Source: Nocardia sp. BMG111209
Lineage (GTDB): Bacteria > Actinomycetota > Actinomycetes > Mycobacteriales > Mycobacteriaceae
Direction of reading: 5' to 3'
Assembly (NCBI RefSeq): GCF_000381925.1
Contig: NZ_KB907307.1
Span: 3,038,001 to 3,102,000, forward strand
DNA: 64,000 nt
Part shown: piece after piece, positions 8,708 through 51,752 of the stretch
How positions within the stretch are numbered: the first letter of the stretch is position 1
Layout: each line of letters opens with the position of its first letter
The notes under the pieces: generated by a model
The model's database searches: none
What the model was told of the DNA's origin: nothing
What the model saw: the letters and a program-made list of their open reading frames with translations, nothing else
Program-made: the position numbers and the translations under genes

Positions 8708-10009
8708 ATGTCGTGGGATTTCGAAACCGAGCCCGAGTACCAGAAGAAGTTGGACTGGGCCGACGAGTTCGTTCGTGAGGAGGTCGAGCCGCTGGACCTG
8801 GTGTGGGAGCACCAGCAGTTCGTGCCGCTCGAGGGCAAGCGGCGGGAGGCCATCCAGCCGCTGAAGGAGGAGGTGCGCCGTCAGGGACTGTGGGCCACCC
8901 ACCTCGGCCCCGATCTCGGCGGGCAGGGCTACGGCCAGCTCAAGCTGGCGCTGCTGAACGAGATCCTGGGCCGCTCGTCGTGGGCGCCGATCGTGTTCGG
9001 CTGCCAGGCGCCCGACACCGGTAACGCGGAGATCATCGCCCACTACGGCACCGAGGCACAGAAGAAGCAGTACCTGCAGCCGCTGCTCGACGGCGAACTG
9101 TTCTCCAGCTATTCGATGACCGAGCCGCAGGCCGGCGCCGATCCGACGCAATTTCAGACGAAAGCGCATCGGGACGGCGACGATTGGATCATCAACGGCT
9201 GGAAGTTCTTCTCCTCCAACGCCGCGACCGCGTCGTTCCTCATCGTGATGGCCGTGACCAATACGGAAGTCAGCCCGTACCAGGGCATGTCGATGTTCCT
9301 GGTGCCGACCGACACCCCCGGCATCAACATCGTCCGCAACGTCGGCCTGTACGGCGAGCCGATGAACGAGGGTCAGCACGCGCTGATCCACTACGAGAAC
9401 GTGCGCGTGCCCGCGGAGGCCCTGCTCGGCGGCGAGGGCCAGGCGTTCGTCATCGCGCAGACCCGCCTCGGCGGCGGTCGCATCCATCACGCCATGCGCA
9501 CGATCGGCTTGGCGCAGAAGGCGATCGACATGATGTGCGAGCGCGCGCTGTCGCGCACCACCCAGGGCAGCAAGCTGGCCGACAAGCAGTTCGTCCAGGG
9601 CTACATCGCCGACTCCTACGCCCAGCTCACCCAGTTCCGGCTGTTCGTGCTGCACACCGCGTGGAAGATCGACAAGTACAACGACTACAAGAAGGTCCGC
9701 AAGGACATCGCCACCGCGAAGATCGTGATGCCGACCGTGCTGCACGACATCGCTTGGCGCGCAATGCAGATCCACGGCGCCCTGGGCACCACCAACGAGT
9801 TGCCGTTCTTCCGGATGATCCACGGCGCCGGCGTGATGGGCCTGGCCGACGGGCCCACCGAGGTGCACAAGATGACCGTCGCCAAGCAGGTGCTGCGCGA
9901 CTACAAGGGCACCGACGACATGTGGCCGTCGGAGTGGATCCCGCGCAAGCAGGACGAAGCTCGCGCGAAGTACGCCGCATTCCTGGAACACGAGGTTGGA
10001 AACCTATGA
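8708..10009 (+). CDS. Acyl-CoA dehydrogenase, ACAD10/11-like
   Basis: This 433-residue flavoprotein has FSSYSMTEPQAGADPTQF (FAD-binding strand), WIINGWKFFSSNA, and the C-terminal block QIHGALGTTNELP ending with LADGPTEVHK, where Glu occupies the catalytic-base position. Length and motifs match the ACAD10/11-type bacterial FadE proteins rather than short-chain dehydrogenases. It oxidises or otherwise activates an acyl-CoA with FAD in the cytoplasm. ATG at 8708 follows a strong GAGAGGAGG site. The stop overlaps the next ATG as ATGA, coupling it to the kinase-like gene. It heads an operon of four genes under the composite operator 8653-8686. Confidence 0.9.
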   Translation: MSWDFETEPEYQKKLDWADEFVREEVEPLDLVWEHQQFVPLEGKRREAIQPLKEEVRRQGLWATHLGPDLGGQGYGQLKLALLNEILGRSSWAPIVFGCQAPDTGNAEIIAHYGTEAQKKQYLQPLLDGELFSSYSMTEPQAGADPTQFQTKAHRDGDDWIINGWKFFSSNAATASFLIVMAVTNTEVSPYQGMSMFLVPTDTPGINIVRNVGLYGEPMNEGQHALIHYENVRVPAEALLGGEGQAFVIAQTRLGGGRIHHAMRTIGLAQKAIDMMCERALSRTTQGSKLADKQFVQGYIADSYAQLTQFRLFVLHTAWKIDKYNDYKKVRKDIATAKIVMPTVLHDIAWRAMQIHGALGTTNELPFFRMIHGAGVMGLADGPTEVHKMTVAKQVLRDYKGTDDMWPSEWIPRKQDEARAKYAAFLEHEVGNL

Positions 10010-11079
10010 GTGAGCTTGCGAACGAATCAATGACACAGGGCGAGAACCCGCAACCCACCATCGACTCCGCGCGGCTGTTCGCGTGGATGGACGAGCAGGG
10101 CCTGCCCGGTAAGGGTGAGCCCGCCGAGCTGTCCTTCCTGTCCGGCGGCACGCAGAACGAGATCTATCTGATCACCCGCGGCGAGCACCGCAGCGTCATC
10201 CGGATCCCACCGGCCGGCGCCCCGGCCGAGCGCGACGAGGGCATCCTGCGCGAGTGGCGGATCACCGCCGCGCTGGACGGCACCGACGTGCCGCACACCC
10301 CCGCGATCGCGGTGTGCACCGACAATTCGGTGCTGGGCCGCACCTTCTACCTGATGGGTCATGTGGACGGCTGGTCGCCGATGAGCACCCGCCGCAAGTG
10401 GCCCGCGCCGTTCGACACCGATCTCGCGCTCCGCGCCGGCCTGGGTTATCAACTGGCCGAGGGCATCGCGCTGCTGTCCAAGGTCGATTGGCAGGCGCAG
10501 GGCCTGACCGGTCTGGGCCGTCCGGAGAATTTCCACGAGCGTCAGGTCGAGCGCTGGACCACGTTCTTCGAGCGGATCAAGGGCCGGGAGCTGCCGGGTC
10601 TCGATGTCGCCGCCGACTGGCTGCGCAACCACCGCCCGCTGGACTACATCCCCGGCATCATGCACGGCGACTACCAGTTCGCGAATGTCATGTTCCGCCA
10701 CGGCGCTCCGGCCCAGCTGGCCGCGCTGGTGGACTGGGAGATGGGCACCGTCGGCGATCCGAAGCTGGACCTGGCGTGGATGGTGCAGGGCTGGCCCGCC
10801 GACACCACCTCCGCCGACGCCGCCACCGCGAGCTACGTCGACATGCAGGGCATGCCGAGCCGGGACCAGGTCGTGGCCCATTACGCCGAGGTCTCCGGCC
10901 GTCAGGTGGACGATCTGGACTACTACCTCGTGCTCGCGAAGTGGAAGCTGGCTATCGTGCTGGAGCGTGGCTTCCAGCGCGCCGGTGACGATCCGAAGCT
11001 CCAGAGCTTCGGCCCGGTCGTGGCGGATGCCGCGAAGGCGGCCGCGGAGCTGGCCGAGACCACGGACTACAAGGGGTAG
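10006..11079 (+). CDS. Phosphotransferase (APH/choline kinase fold), ACAD10/11 kinase-domain type
   Basis: This 357-residue protein has the aminoglycoside phosphotransferase fold. FLSGGTQNEIYLI supplies the nucleotide loop, VIRIPP is in the lysine-strand position (Arg instead of Lys), IMHGDYQFANVMF is the Brenner catalytic motif with Asp, and LVDWEMGTVGDP is the metal-binding Asp motif. The same domain is fused to an acyl-CoA dehydrogenase in mammalian ACAD10 and ACAD11, which act on 4-hydroxyacyl-CoAs. Here the two activities are separate, adjacent genes coupled by ATGA. I infer phosphorylation of a hydroxyacyl-CoA whose phosphate is then eliminated by the neighbouring dehydrogenase-fold enzyme. 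Antibiotic resistance is unlikely in this setting. Confidence 0.85.
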   Translation: MSELANESMTQGENPQPTIDSARLFAWMDEQGLPGKGEPAELSFLSGGTQNEIYLITRGEHRSVIRIPPAGAPAERDEGILREWRITAALDGTDVPHTPAIAVCTDNSVLGRTFYLMGHVDGWSPMSTRRKWPAPFDTDLALRAGLGYQLAEGIALLSKVDWQAQGLTGLGRPENFHERQVERWTTFFERIKGRELPGLDVAADWLRNHRPLDYIPGIMHGDYQFANVMFRHGAPAQLAALVDWEMGTVGDPKLDLAWMVQGWPADTTSADAATASYVDMQGMPSRDQVVAHYAEVSGRQVDDLDYYLVLAKWKLAIVLERGFQRAGDDPKLQSFGPVVADAAKAAAELAETTDYKG

Positions 11080-11084
11080 ATGGC

Positions 11085-11879
11085 ATGAGCGACAGCGCAA
11101 TCAACGCGGACCAGGTGATCGTCGAGCGGCGCGGCAATGTGCAGCTCATCCGGATCAATCGGCCCGAGGCGCGAAACGCGTTGAACGGGGCCGTGATCCA
11201 GGGCATCGGCCAGGGCGTGCTGGAGGCCGAGAACGATCCGCAGCTGCGCGCGATCGTGCTGATCGGCACCGGCGACAAGGCCTTCTGCGCCGGTATGGAT
11301 CTCAAGGAGTTCTCCGCCGGCGGCACCGGCGCCGGACTGGGCTCGAGTGAGGCCGGCGAGGCGTACCAGCGGCTGTCCCGCGGGCAGGTGTCCGTGCCGG
11401 TGATCGGCGCGGCCAACGCCACCGCCGTGGGCGGCGGGCTGGAGCTGCTGCTCAGCGCCGATCTGATCGTCGCGTCCAGCGCCGCGAAATTCGGCTTCCC
11501 CGAGGTGAAGCGCGGCCTGTACGCGGCCGGCGGCGGCACCGACGTCGGCACCCGCATTCCGCTGAACGTCGCGCTGGAGCTGCTCCTGACCGGTGATCCG
11601 ATCACCGCCGAGCGGGCCTATCAGGTCGGCCTGGTGAACATCATCGCCGAGCCGGAGCAGGTGCTCGACGCCGCGCTGGCGGTGGCGGAGCGGATCGCCG
11701 CCAACGGCCCGCTGGGCCTGGCCGCCTCGAAGGAACTGGCCCGGCTCGCGGTGACCGATCACGCCGAGGCGCGCCGGCGCCAGGGCGAGCTGCAGAAGTC
11801 GGTGTTCAGCAGCGCGGACGCCAAGGAGGGCGCGATGGCCTTCCTCGAGAAGCGGTCCCCGGACTGGCAGGGCCGATGA
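11085..11879 (+). CDS. Enoyl-CoA hydratase/isomerase (crotonase) family protein
   Basis: This 264-residue crotonase-fold protein has LIRINRPEARNALN near the N terminus, the oxyanion-hole segment AFCAGMDLKEF, and VGGGLELLLSADL. FGFPEVKRGLYAAGGG carries one of the two catalytic Glu residues (in PEV). The position of the other usual Glu is occupied by a small residue (ASSAAKF), so it may be an isomerase, hydratase or another crotonase rather than a textbook hydratase. AGGGG lies about 10 bp upstream of ATG 11085, only 5 bp after the previous stop. Its own stop overlaps the next start as ATGA. It probably acts on the unsaturated acyl-CoA made by the two preceding genes. Confidence 0.87.
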   Translation: MSDSAINADQVIVERRGNVQLIRINRPEARNALNGAVIQGIGQGVLEAENDPQLRAIVLIGTGDKAFCAGMDLKEFSAGGTGAGLGSSEAGEAYQRLSRGQVSVPVIGAANATAVGGGLELLLSADLIVASSAAKFGFPEVKRGLYAAGGGTDVGTRIPLNVALELLLTGDPITAERAYQVGLVNIIAEPEQVLDAALAVAERIAANGPLGLAASKELARLAVTDHAEARRRQGELQKSVFSSADAKEGAMAFLEKRSPDWQGR

Positions 11880-12853
11880 CCGGAGTCCGCGCGGTCGTCT
11901 GCCACGCCTACGGCCCGCCGGAATCGGTGAGCCTGGCGGAACTGCCCGCCCCCGACCTCGCCGCAGGGCAGGCCCGGGTGCGGGTGGCCGCGGCGGCGGT
12001 CAACTTCCCCGACGTCCTGGTGCTCGCCAACGAGTACCAGGTGAAGGTCCCGACGCCGTTCGTGCCCGGGAGCGAGTACGCGGGCGTGGTCACCGAGGTC
12101 GCCGCCGATGTCACCACGGTGACCGTCGGCGACCGGGTCACCGGCACCGGCATCGTCGGCGCGTTCGCCGAGGAGGTCGCGGTCGCGGCGACGGGACTGA
12201 CGGCCATCCCCGCGGGCGTCGACTTCCGGGACGCGGCGGCCTTCGGGGTCGCGCACCGGACCGCGTATCACACGCTGCGGTCCGTGGCGCGGCTCACGGC
12301 CGGGCAGCGACTGCTGGTGCTCGGCGCCGGTGGCGGCGTCGGGCTGGCCGCGGTGCAACTGGGTGTCGCGCTCGGCGCCGAGGTGATCGCCGTCGCCTCC
12401 TCGGACGACAAGCTGGCCGTCGCCGGGCAGTACGGCGCGAAAACCCTGGTGAATTATCGATCCGGGGATCTGCGCACGCTGTTGAAACAGGCGCTGCCCG
12501 ACGGCGCGCACGCGGTGGTCGATCCGGTCGGCGGCGATCTGTCGGAGCCGGCGCTGCGCGCGCTGCGCCGCGGCGGGCGGTTCGTCACCGTCGGTTTCGC
12601 CTCCGGCACCATCCCGCGCATTCCGCTGAACCTGGTGCTGGTCAAGGGGATTCAGGTCCTGGGCTTCCAGTTCCAGGATCTCGATCCCGACGAGTTCCGC
12701 CGCAACGAGACGGAACTGCGCGAGCTGCTCGCCACCGGTGCGGTACGCCCGCACATCGGCGCGGTGTATCCGCTGGCGGAGACCGCGGCCGCCCTGCGCG
12801 AGGTGGCCGACGGCAAGGCGATCGGCAAGGTGCTCATCGATCTCGCCGGATGA
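11876..12853 (+). CDS. Zinc-independent medium-chain reductase, NADPH:quinone oxidoreductase family
   Basis: This 325-residue medium-chain dehydrogenase/reductase has an N-terminal GroES-like domain (YGPPESVSLAEL, VPGSEYAGVV, VGDRVTG) lacking the structural-zinc cysteines. Its Rossmann domain has VLGAGGGVGLAAVQLG. The C-terminal GKAIGKVLIDL is typical of quinone oxidoreductase or enoyl/acryloyl-CoA reductase-like proteins. It is the last gene of the coupled operon; a 38-bp palindrome 12 bp after its stop probably terminates it. It likely reduces an activated C=C bond in the same pathway with NADPH, but the substrate is not visible in sequence. Confidence 0.87.
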   Translation: MTGVRAVVCHAYGPPESVSLAELPAPDLAAGQARVRVAAAAVNFPDVLVLANEYQVKVPTPFVPGSEYAGVVTEVAADVTTVTVGDRVTGTGIVGAFAEEVAVAATGLTAIPAGVDFRDAAAFGVAHRTAYHTLRSVARLTAGQRLLVLGAGGGVGLAAVQLGVALGAEVIAVASSDDKLAVAGQYGAKTLVNYRSGDLRTLLKQALPDGAHAVVDPVGGDLSEPALRALRRGGRFVTVGFASGTIPRIPLNLVLVKGIQVLGFQFQDLDPDEFRRNETELRELLATGAVRPHIGAVYPLAETAAALREVADGKAIGKVLIDLAG

Positions 12854-12864
12854 GTTCGGTCGTG

Positions 12865-12902
12865 GCATGTTCCGTGGCGGATCGATCCGCCACGGAACAT
12901 GC
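12865..12902. terminator. 38-bp perfect palindrome, probable terminator
   Basis: The segment is identical to its reverse complement over all 38 bp, with 16-bp arms (GCATGTTCCGTGGCGG on the left) around ATCGAT. It starts 12 bp after the oxidoreductase stop. No T-run follows, as is common for actinomycete hairpin terminators. Perfect symmetry also allows a DNA-binding or cruciform role. Confidence 0.65.
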
Positions 12903-13213
12903 GCGCGCGATCCGAATGTTTTCGGAATCCACATGAAACGACGAGAGAGAATTTCTTCCGATCCATACCGGCGCGACACCGGCCCGGGTATCGGCTATTT
13001 ACAGTGTCTTAACATTCCCGCGGGCCTGCCGGCGATCGGACGACGCCTTTTCCGGAAATACGACCGCCGCGGCGATCCGATCGTGCACAGCCCGCACCCA
13101 TGTAGCGCACAGCGGTGGCCGGATTGCGCCGGGTGTGGTAAGCGCGCCGATCAGTTGCGTAGCGGAGACACCGTTGCATCATGATCGGCCGTTCAATTGT
13201 AAGGTGACCGGTT
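12903..13213 (+). other. Gene-free leader region upstream of the NRPS
   Basis: This is 311 bp without a credible gene. It is locally less GC-rich than its flanks (for example around TATTTACAGTGTCTTAACAT, 12996-13015). It contains an 8-bp inverted repeat CGATCGGA/TCCGATCG (13033-13040 and 13076-13083), and TAAGGTGA at about 13200 is the likely ribosome-binding site for the NRPS GTG. The NRPS promoter must lie here, but I cannot assign -35/-10 boxes with confidence. No copy of the AGAA-N5-TTCT operator is present. Confidence 0.5.
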
Positions 13214-48643
<35,430 letters not shown>

Positions 48644-48659
48644 CCGCCCCCGGACATAC

Positions 48660-48693
48660 GAGAAGCCCGGCACCTCGCGGATGCCGGGCTCTC
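48660..48693 (+). terminator. Hairpin terminator after the NRPS
   Basis: Arms AGCCCGGCA (48664-48672) and TGCCGGGCT (48682-48690) are extended by GAG/CTC across a one-base bulge, with a 9-base loop. It begins 16 bp after the NRPS stop. There is no T-tail. Confidence 0.7.
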
Positions 48694-48750
48694 GCACCGG
48701 GACGGTTCTCCTGTGTTCGCCGACGGCCCGCCGGTGAACGCGGGAGAAGT

Positions 48751-48796
48751 GGCCGTCGGCGGCACCGAGCCTCGTCGATCGGTGCCGCCGGCGGCC
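48751..48796 (-). terminator. Hairpin terminator for the convergent minus-strand gene
   Basis: An 18-bp stem with one mismatch (48751-48768 against 48779-48796) closes a 10-base loop. It lies 8 bp beyond the stop of the hypothetical gene at 48805, insulating it from the NRPS. Confidence 0.65.
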
Positions 48797-48804
48797 GGGT
48801 CGGA

Positions 48805-49296
48805 TCAGCCCATGGGGACGAGGTCGCGCACGCTCGCCAGTTGCGCCAGCGGGACGCCGCCGCGGAACACCTCGGTACTGCCCAGCGCGGGCCCGCTGAC
48901 CGCGGCGGCCGCGAGCGCCTGCGCCTTGAAGGCGCGAGCGGCCACGCTCAGCCGGTGCTGCACCGAGCCGATGCGAGCGTCCAGTTCCAGCGGGCAGCTG
49001 TCGCCCCACACCGTGACCTCGGCGGTTCCGTGCTCGAGCGCGTCGAGCACCCCGCAGCGCACCCGGGCATCGGCCTCGAACAGGTCGGCGGCCACCGCGA
49101 TCGCGTGCGGCATCGGCCCGTGCGACGGGGAGCCGAGCGACCGCTCGAGTTCCAGCACGTTGGCGCCGAGGATCTGCAGCGGCCGCACGTCCTCGCCACC
49201 GGAGATCAGCACGGTGACATCCCAGCCCGCCATCACCCGATCGAACATCCAACCCCCGACGTTCCGCACGGCGTCGACCATGCTCGGCGCCACCAC
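48805..49296 (-). CDS. Conserved-looking hypothetical protein downstream of TetR
   Basis: I do not recognise this protein of about 163 residues. It opens VVAPSMVDAVRNVGGWMFDR and contains AGWDVTVLI, RPLQILGANVLELE, a Pro/His linker, then two helices ending QHRLSVAARAFKAQALAAAA. There is no signal peptide or membrane segment. Codon use is normal for the genome, which argues for a real gene, and it lies 14 bp after the TetR stop in the same direction. The start is uncertain: GTG at 49296 follows TGAGG 12 bp upstream, while ATG at 49281 (158 residues) lacks a good site. It is probably co-transcribed with the TetR gene and may be its functional partner. Confidence 0.68.
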   Translation of the reverse strand: MVAPSMVDAVRNVGGWMFDRVMAGWDVTVLISGGEDVRPLQILGANVLELERSLGSPSHGPMPHAIAVAADLFEADARVRCGVLDALEHGTAEVTVWGDSCPLELDARIGSVQHRLSVAARAFKAQALAAAAVSGPALGSTEVFRGGVPLAQLASVRDLVPMG

Positions 49297-49310
49297 CGCC
49301 AGCCGATACC

Positions 49311-49928
49311 TCAGATCGTGCTTGCGGGCGTGAGCTCGCGCTCGAGCGAGCGGACGTACTCCTTGAACACTGTGTTCAGCGGAATCGAGGGGTCGAGCAG
49401 CCATGAGGTTTCCATCCCGTTGAGAAAAGCGACTACTTCCACGGCCTTGACGGCCGGATCTATGTCGGTACGGAACCGACCGGAGCGCTGGCCCCGCCGA
49501 ATCCCCTCCGAGACGGAGGCGAGGGCGGCGCGGTAGCGCTCCAGCAGGCGATCGTGCAGCGGGGCGTCCGGCTCCAGGTTTTCTATGAGCAGTACGGCAA
49601 ACATGCCGACCAGGTCCGGAGAACGCCGGAACCGATCGGCGACATTCACGAGATTCTCGATGATGTCGCCTTCTTGGTCCGCGTGCAGTTCGTCGTCGGT
49701 GTCGCGGGCTTCGAGCACAGCTTGCAGCAACTGCTCCTTGGACTCGAAATGGTGCAGCAACCCCGCCGGGGTGACACCTGCCTCCCGCGCGATCTGGGCG
49801 AGTGTGGTACTCCGCCACCCGTTGCGCGAAAGCAGGCGCTGGGCGACGGCGAGAATCTGCAGCTTACGTTCCTCACCCTTCGCGAGAAGAGTGTCGTAAG
49901 GGCGTGCAGTGGGCCGCTGACCGGACAC
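49311..49928 (-). CDS. TetR/AcrR family regulator
   Basis: This 205-residue protein has the TetR DNA-binding domain at about residues 20-66: KLQILAVAQRLLSRNGWRST, then TLAQIAREAGVTPAGLLHHF, continuing ESKEQLLQAVLE. The C-terminal half has ENLEPDAPLHDRLLERYRAA and a NGMETSWLLDP segment typical of AcrR-like ligand-binding domains. GTG at 49928 is preceded by AAAGGAG at 4 bp, a strong site. A 26-bp perfect inverted-repeat site (49948-49973) lies just upstream and is probably its own operator. It forms an operon with the hypothetical gene at 48805. A role in NRPS control is possible only by proximity. Confidence 0.86.
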   Translation of the reverse strand: MSGQRPTARPYDTLLAKGEERKLQILAVAQRLLSRNGWRSTTLAQIAREAGVTPAGLLHHFESKEQLLQAVLEARDTDDELHADQEGDIIENLVNVADRFRRSPDLVGMFAVLLIENLEPDAPLHDRLLERYRAALASVSEGIRRGQRSGRFRTDIDPAVKAVEVVAFLNGMETSWLLDPSIPLNTVFKEYVRSLERELTPASTI

Positions 49929-49947
49929 CGAACTCCTTTGTTCGAAT

Positions 49948-49973
49948 CAACCTACTGAACACACAGTAGGTTG
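49948..49973. promoter_or_regulatory. 26-bp inverted-repeat operator upstream of TetR
   Basis: Perfect 10-bp arms CAACCTACTG and CAGTAGGTTG are separated by AACACA. The element is 19 bp upstream of the TetR GTG and covers the expected promoter. TACTG-N6-CAGTA is a typical TetR-type dyad. Confidence 0.65.
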
Positions 49974-50039
49974 GTTTTGCCCCTGTGACAAGGGTCTCAA
50001 CGGGAAATCTCGGGCTACCCCCTACCAGCGCCGATAAGG

Positions 50040-50855
50040 CTACACGCGGGCAATCCGGCCACCGCCGGTGTCGGTCGCCCGGTCGCCGGCCGGGGTCGCG
50101 AACCGCGCGGCGGTCCGGTCGATCCAGGCGTCGTAGTCGGTCAGCTTGGCGCACAACTCGTCCCGGCCCATCGGGGAATCGAGGATCAGGAAGTCCTCGG
50201 CATCGATCGCGCCGACCAGCAGATCGGCGACCCGCTCCGGGGTGAGCGCGCGGGCCAGGGCCGGATGATCGGCCGGGAAGCCCTCGGTCAGCAGCATGGG
50301 GGTGAGCATGGGACCGGGGCAGAAGCACGACACCTTGACCCCCTGCGGGCGATAGGTGACGGCCAGCCATTCCGCCAGCGCCAGCGCGGCGTGCTTGCTC
50401 ACCGAATAGGTGGCATTGCGGGCGTCGGTGGTCATCGCGACCACCGAGGCGGTCGACAACAGGTAGCCGTCGCCACGGGCCACCATGGCCGGGGCCACTT
50501 CTCGGACCGCGTGCAGATGCGCCATGACGTGTACGCGAAAAGCCTGCTCCCAGTCCGCATCCGGCTTCGGGTCGCCGGGCCGCGCGGGGCCGGTGAGCCC
50601 CGCGTTGCTGAACCACACATCGATCTCGCCGTAACTGCGCCGCGCGAGTTCGGCGACGGCGCGCACGGTCTCGGCCGCACCGATGTCGCCGGCCAGGCCG
50701 ACGGCGCCGATCTCGGCCGCCACCGCCTCGACCTTGGCGGCGTCGAGATCGGTCACCACGACCTTCGCACCCTCGGCGGTGAACCGCCGCGCGCAGGCCG
50801 CCCCGATACCGCTGCCGGATCCGGTCACGACCACCACTCTGCCGTCGAGTTTCAT
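50040..50855 (-). CDS. Short-chain dehydrogenase/reductase
   Basis: This 271-residue classical SDR has VVVVTGSGSGIGAACARRF (coenzyme loop), VTDLDAAK with Asp after the second strand (suggesting NAD(H)), FSNAGLTG, a Ser in STASVVAM and the catalytic YSVSK, then CPGPMLTPML. The C-terminal tail of about 60 residues (MGRDELCAKLTDYDAWIDRT) is typical of mycobacterial-type SDRs. ATG at 50855 has GAGGG 7 bp upstream. It is divergent from the TetR gene at 51053, its likely regulator. Confidence 0.87.
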   Translation of the reverse strand: MKLDGRVVVVTGSGSGIGAACARRFTAEGAKVVVTDLDAAKVEAVAAEIGAVGLAGDIGAAETVRAVAELARRSYGEIDVWFSNAGLTGPARPGDPKPDADWEQAFRVHVMAHLHAVREVAPAMVARGDGYLLSTASVVAMTTDARNATYSVSKHAALALAEWLAVTYRPQGVKVSCFCPGPMLTPMLLTEGFPADHPALARALTPERVADLLVGAIDAEDFLILDSPMGRDELCAKLTDYDAWIDRTAARFATPAGDRATDTGGGRIARV

Positions 50856-50929
50856 TGCGCTGCCCTCACTTCTCGTGTGTCCGGTCGGTCACGGGCGGAC
50901 CGGTCGGGCCACCGCCTCAAATCGGAGGA

Positions 50930-51002
50930 TAGTTAAGCACCTGAGATTAAATTGGACAATAGTGGCTGCCGAAATTGCATAGGTGATCGACATTTAGTTA
51001 AG
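50930..51002. promoter_or_regulatory. AT-rich divergent promoter region with TAGTTAAG direct repeat
   Basis: The SDR/TetR intergenic region is markedly AT-rich here. TAGTTAAG occurs twice on the plus strand (50930-50937 and 50995-51002). These are candidate operator half-sites for the TetR at 51053, but no full dyad is evident. Confidence 0.35.
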
Positions 51003-51052
51003 TAGACAACCTTATGTACGATCGGACCGGTCGGCCTGCATAGGATTCCCGC

Positions 51053-51739
51053 ATGCCAGCACGCCAGAGGTGGAGTTCGGAGGAGACGCAGCCGGGCAAC
51101 CGGGACCGCGCCAATTCCAAGGGCGCGGCGACCCGGCAGCTCATCCTCGAGACGGCCGAGCAGTTGTTCGCCGAGCGCGGGATCGAGGCCGTGCCGCTGC
51201 GGGATATCGCCGTGGCCGCCGGGCAACGCAACAACGTTGCGGTGCAATACCATTTCGGCGATCGGGAGAATCTGCTGCGGGCGATCGTCGCTTATCGCGC
51301 CGCGCGCAGCGAGCAGATCCGCACCGAGCTGCTCGCGGATCTGCTCGCCGCCGACCGGCCGCCGCAGCCACGGGATCTGGTGCGGGCCTTCGTCGTCTCA
51401 CTGGCCGGGCATCTGGAGGACGGCAACCACTACCTGGCGTTCCTGTCGCGGCACATCGTCGAGCGGGCCGGCTACACCGGTTTGACGGGGGTGGCCGGCA
51501 CCAGCATCGTCGGCACGTTCCTCGCGCTGCTGGGCAGGCTGCTGCCGGACCACCCGGCCGCGGTCCTGGAAGAGCGGTGGATGACCGTCATGTCCACGAC
51601 GGTGCACACGCTGTCGCGGTATCAGATCGCGCAGCGCGGTGAGCGGCTGCCCGCGGCACTGCCGGAGCTGTTGGAGGATCTGGTGAACTTCCTCACCGCG
51701 GGCCTGGCGGCGCCGGTCACCGGGCCCGCGGCGGACTGA
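51053..51739 (+). CDS. TetR family regulator
   Basis: This 228-residue protein has a TetR domain at about residues 23-75: GAATRQLILETAEQLFAERG, then PLRDIAVAAGQRNNVAVQYH and FGDRENLLRAIVAYRA. The helix-turn-helix variant GQRNNVAVQYHFG is common in actinomycete TetR proteins near lipid and xenobiotic enzymes. The C-terminal domain is unassigned (LAFLSRHIVERAGYTG). It is divergent from the SDR at 50040 and convergent (13 bp apart) with the P450 operon, either of which it may control. No obvious Shine-Dalgarno precedes ATG 51053, so a short leader is possible. Confidence 0.85.
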   Translation: MPARQRWSSEETQPGNRDRANSKGAATRQLILETAEQLFAERGIEAVPLRDIAVAAGQRNNVAVQYHFGDRENLLRAIVAYRAARSEQIRTELLADLLAADRPPQPRDLVRAFVVSLAGHLEDGNHYLAFLSRHIVERAGYTGLTGVAGTSIVGTFLALLGRLLPDHPAAVLEERWMTVMSTTVHTLSRYQIAQRGERLPAALPELLEDLVNFLTAGLAAPVTGPAAD

Positions 51740-51752
51740 AGGACGGCCGCGC

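Noticed and set aside
9184..10005. Extended frame upstream of the kinase gene and other Arg/His-rich frames over the acyl-CoA dehydrogenase
   Set aside because: They are shadows in other frames of the dehydrogenase; the ATGA overlap gives the true start.
10006..11079. Aminoglycoside resistance phosphotransferase
   Set aside because: The Brenner and metal motifs fit the ACAD10/11 kinase group, and the gene is embedded in an acyl-CoA operon.
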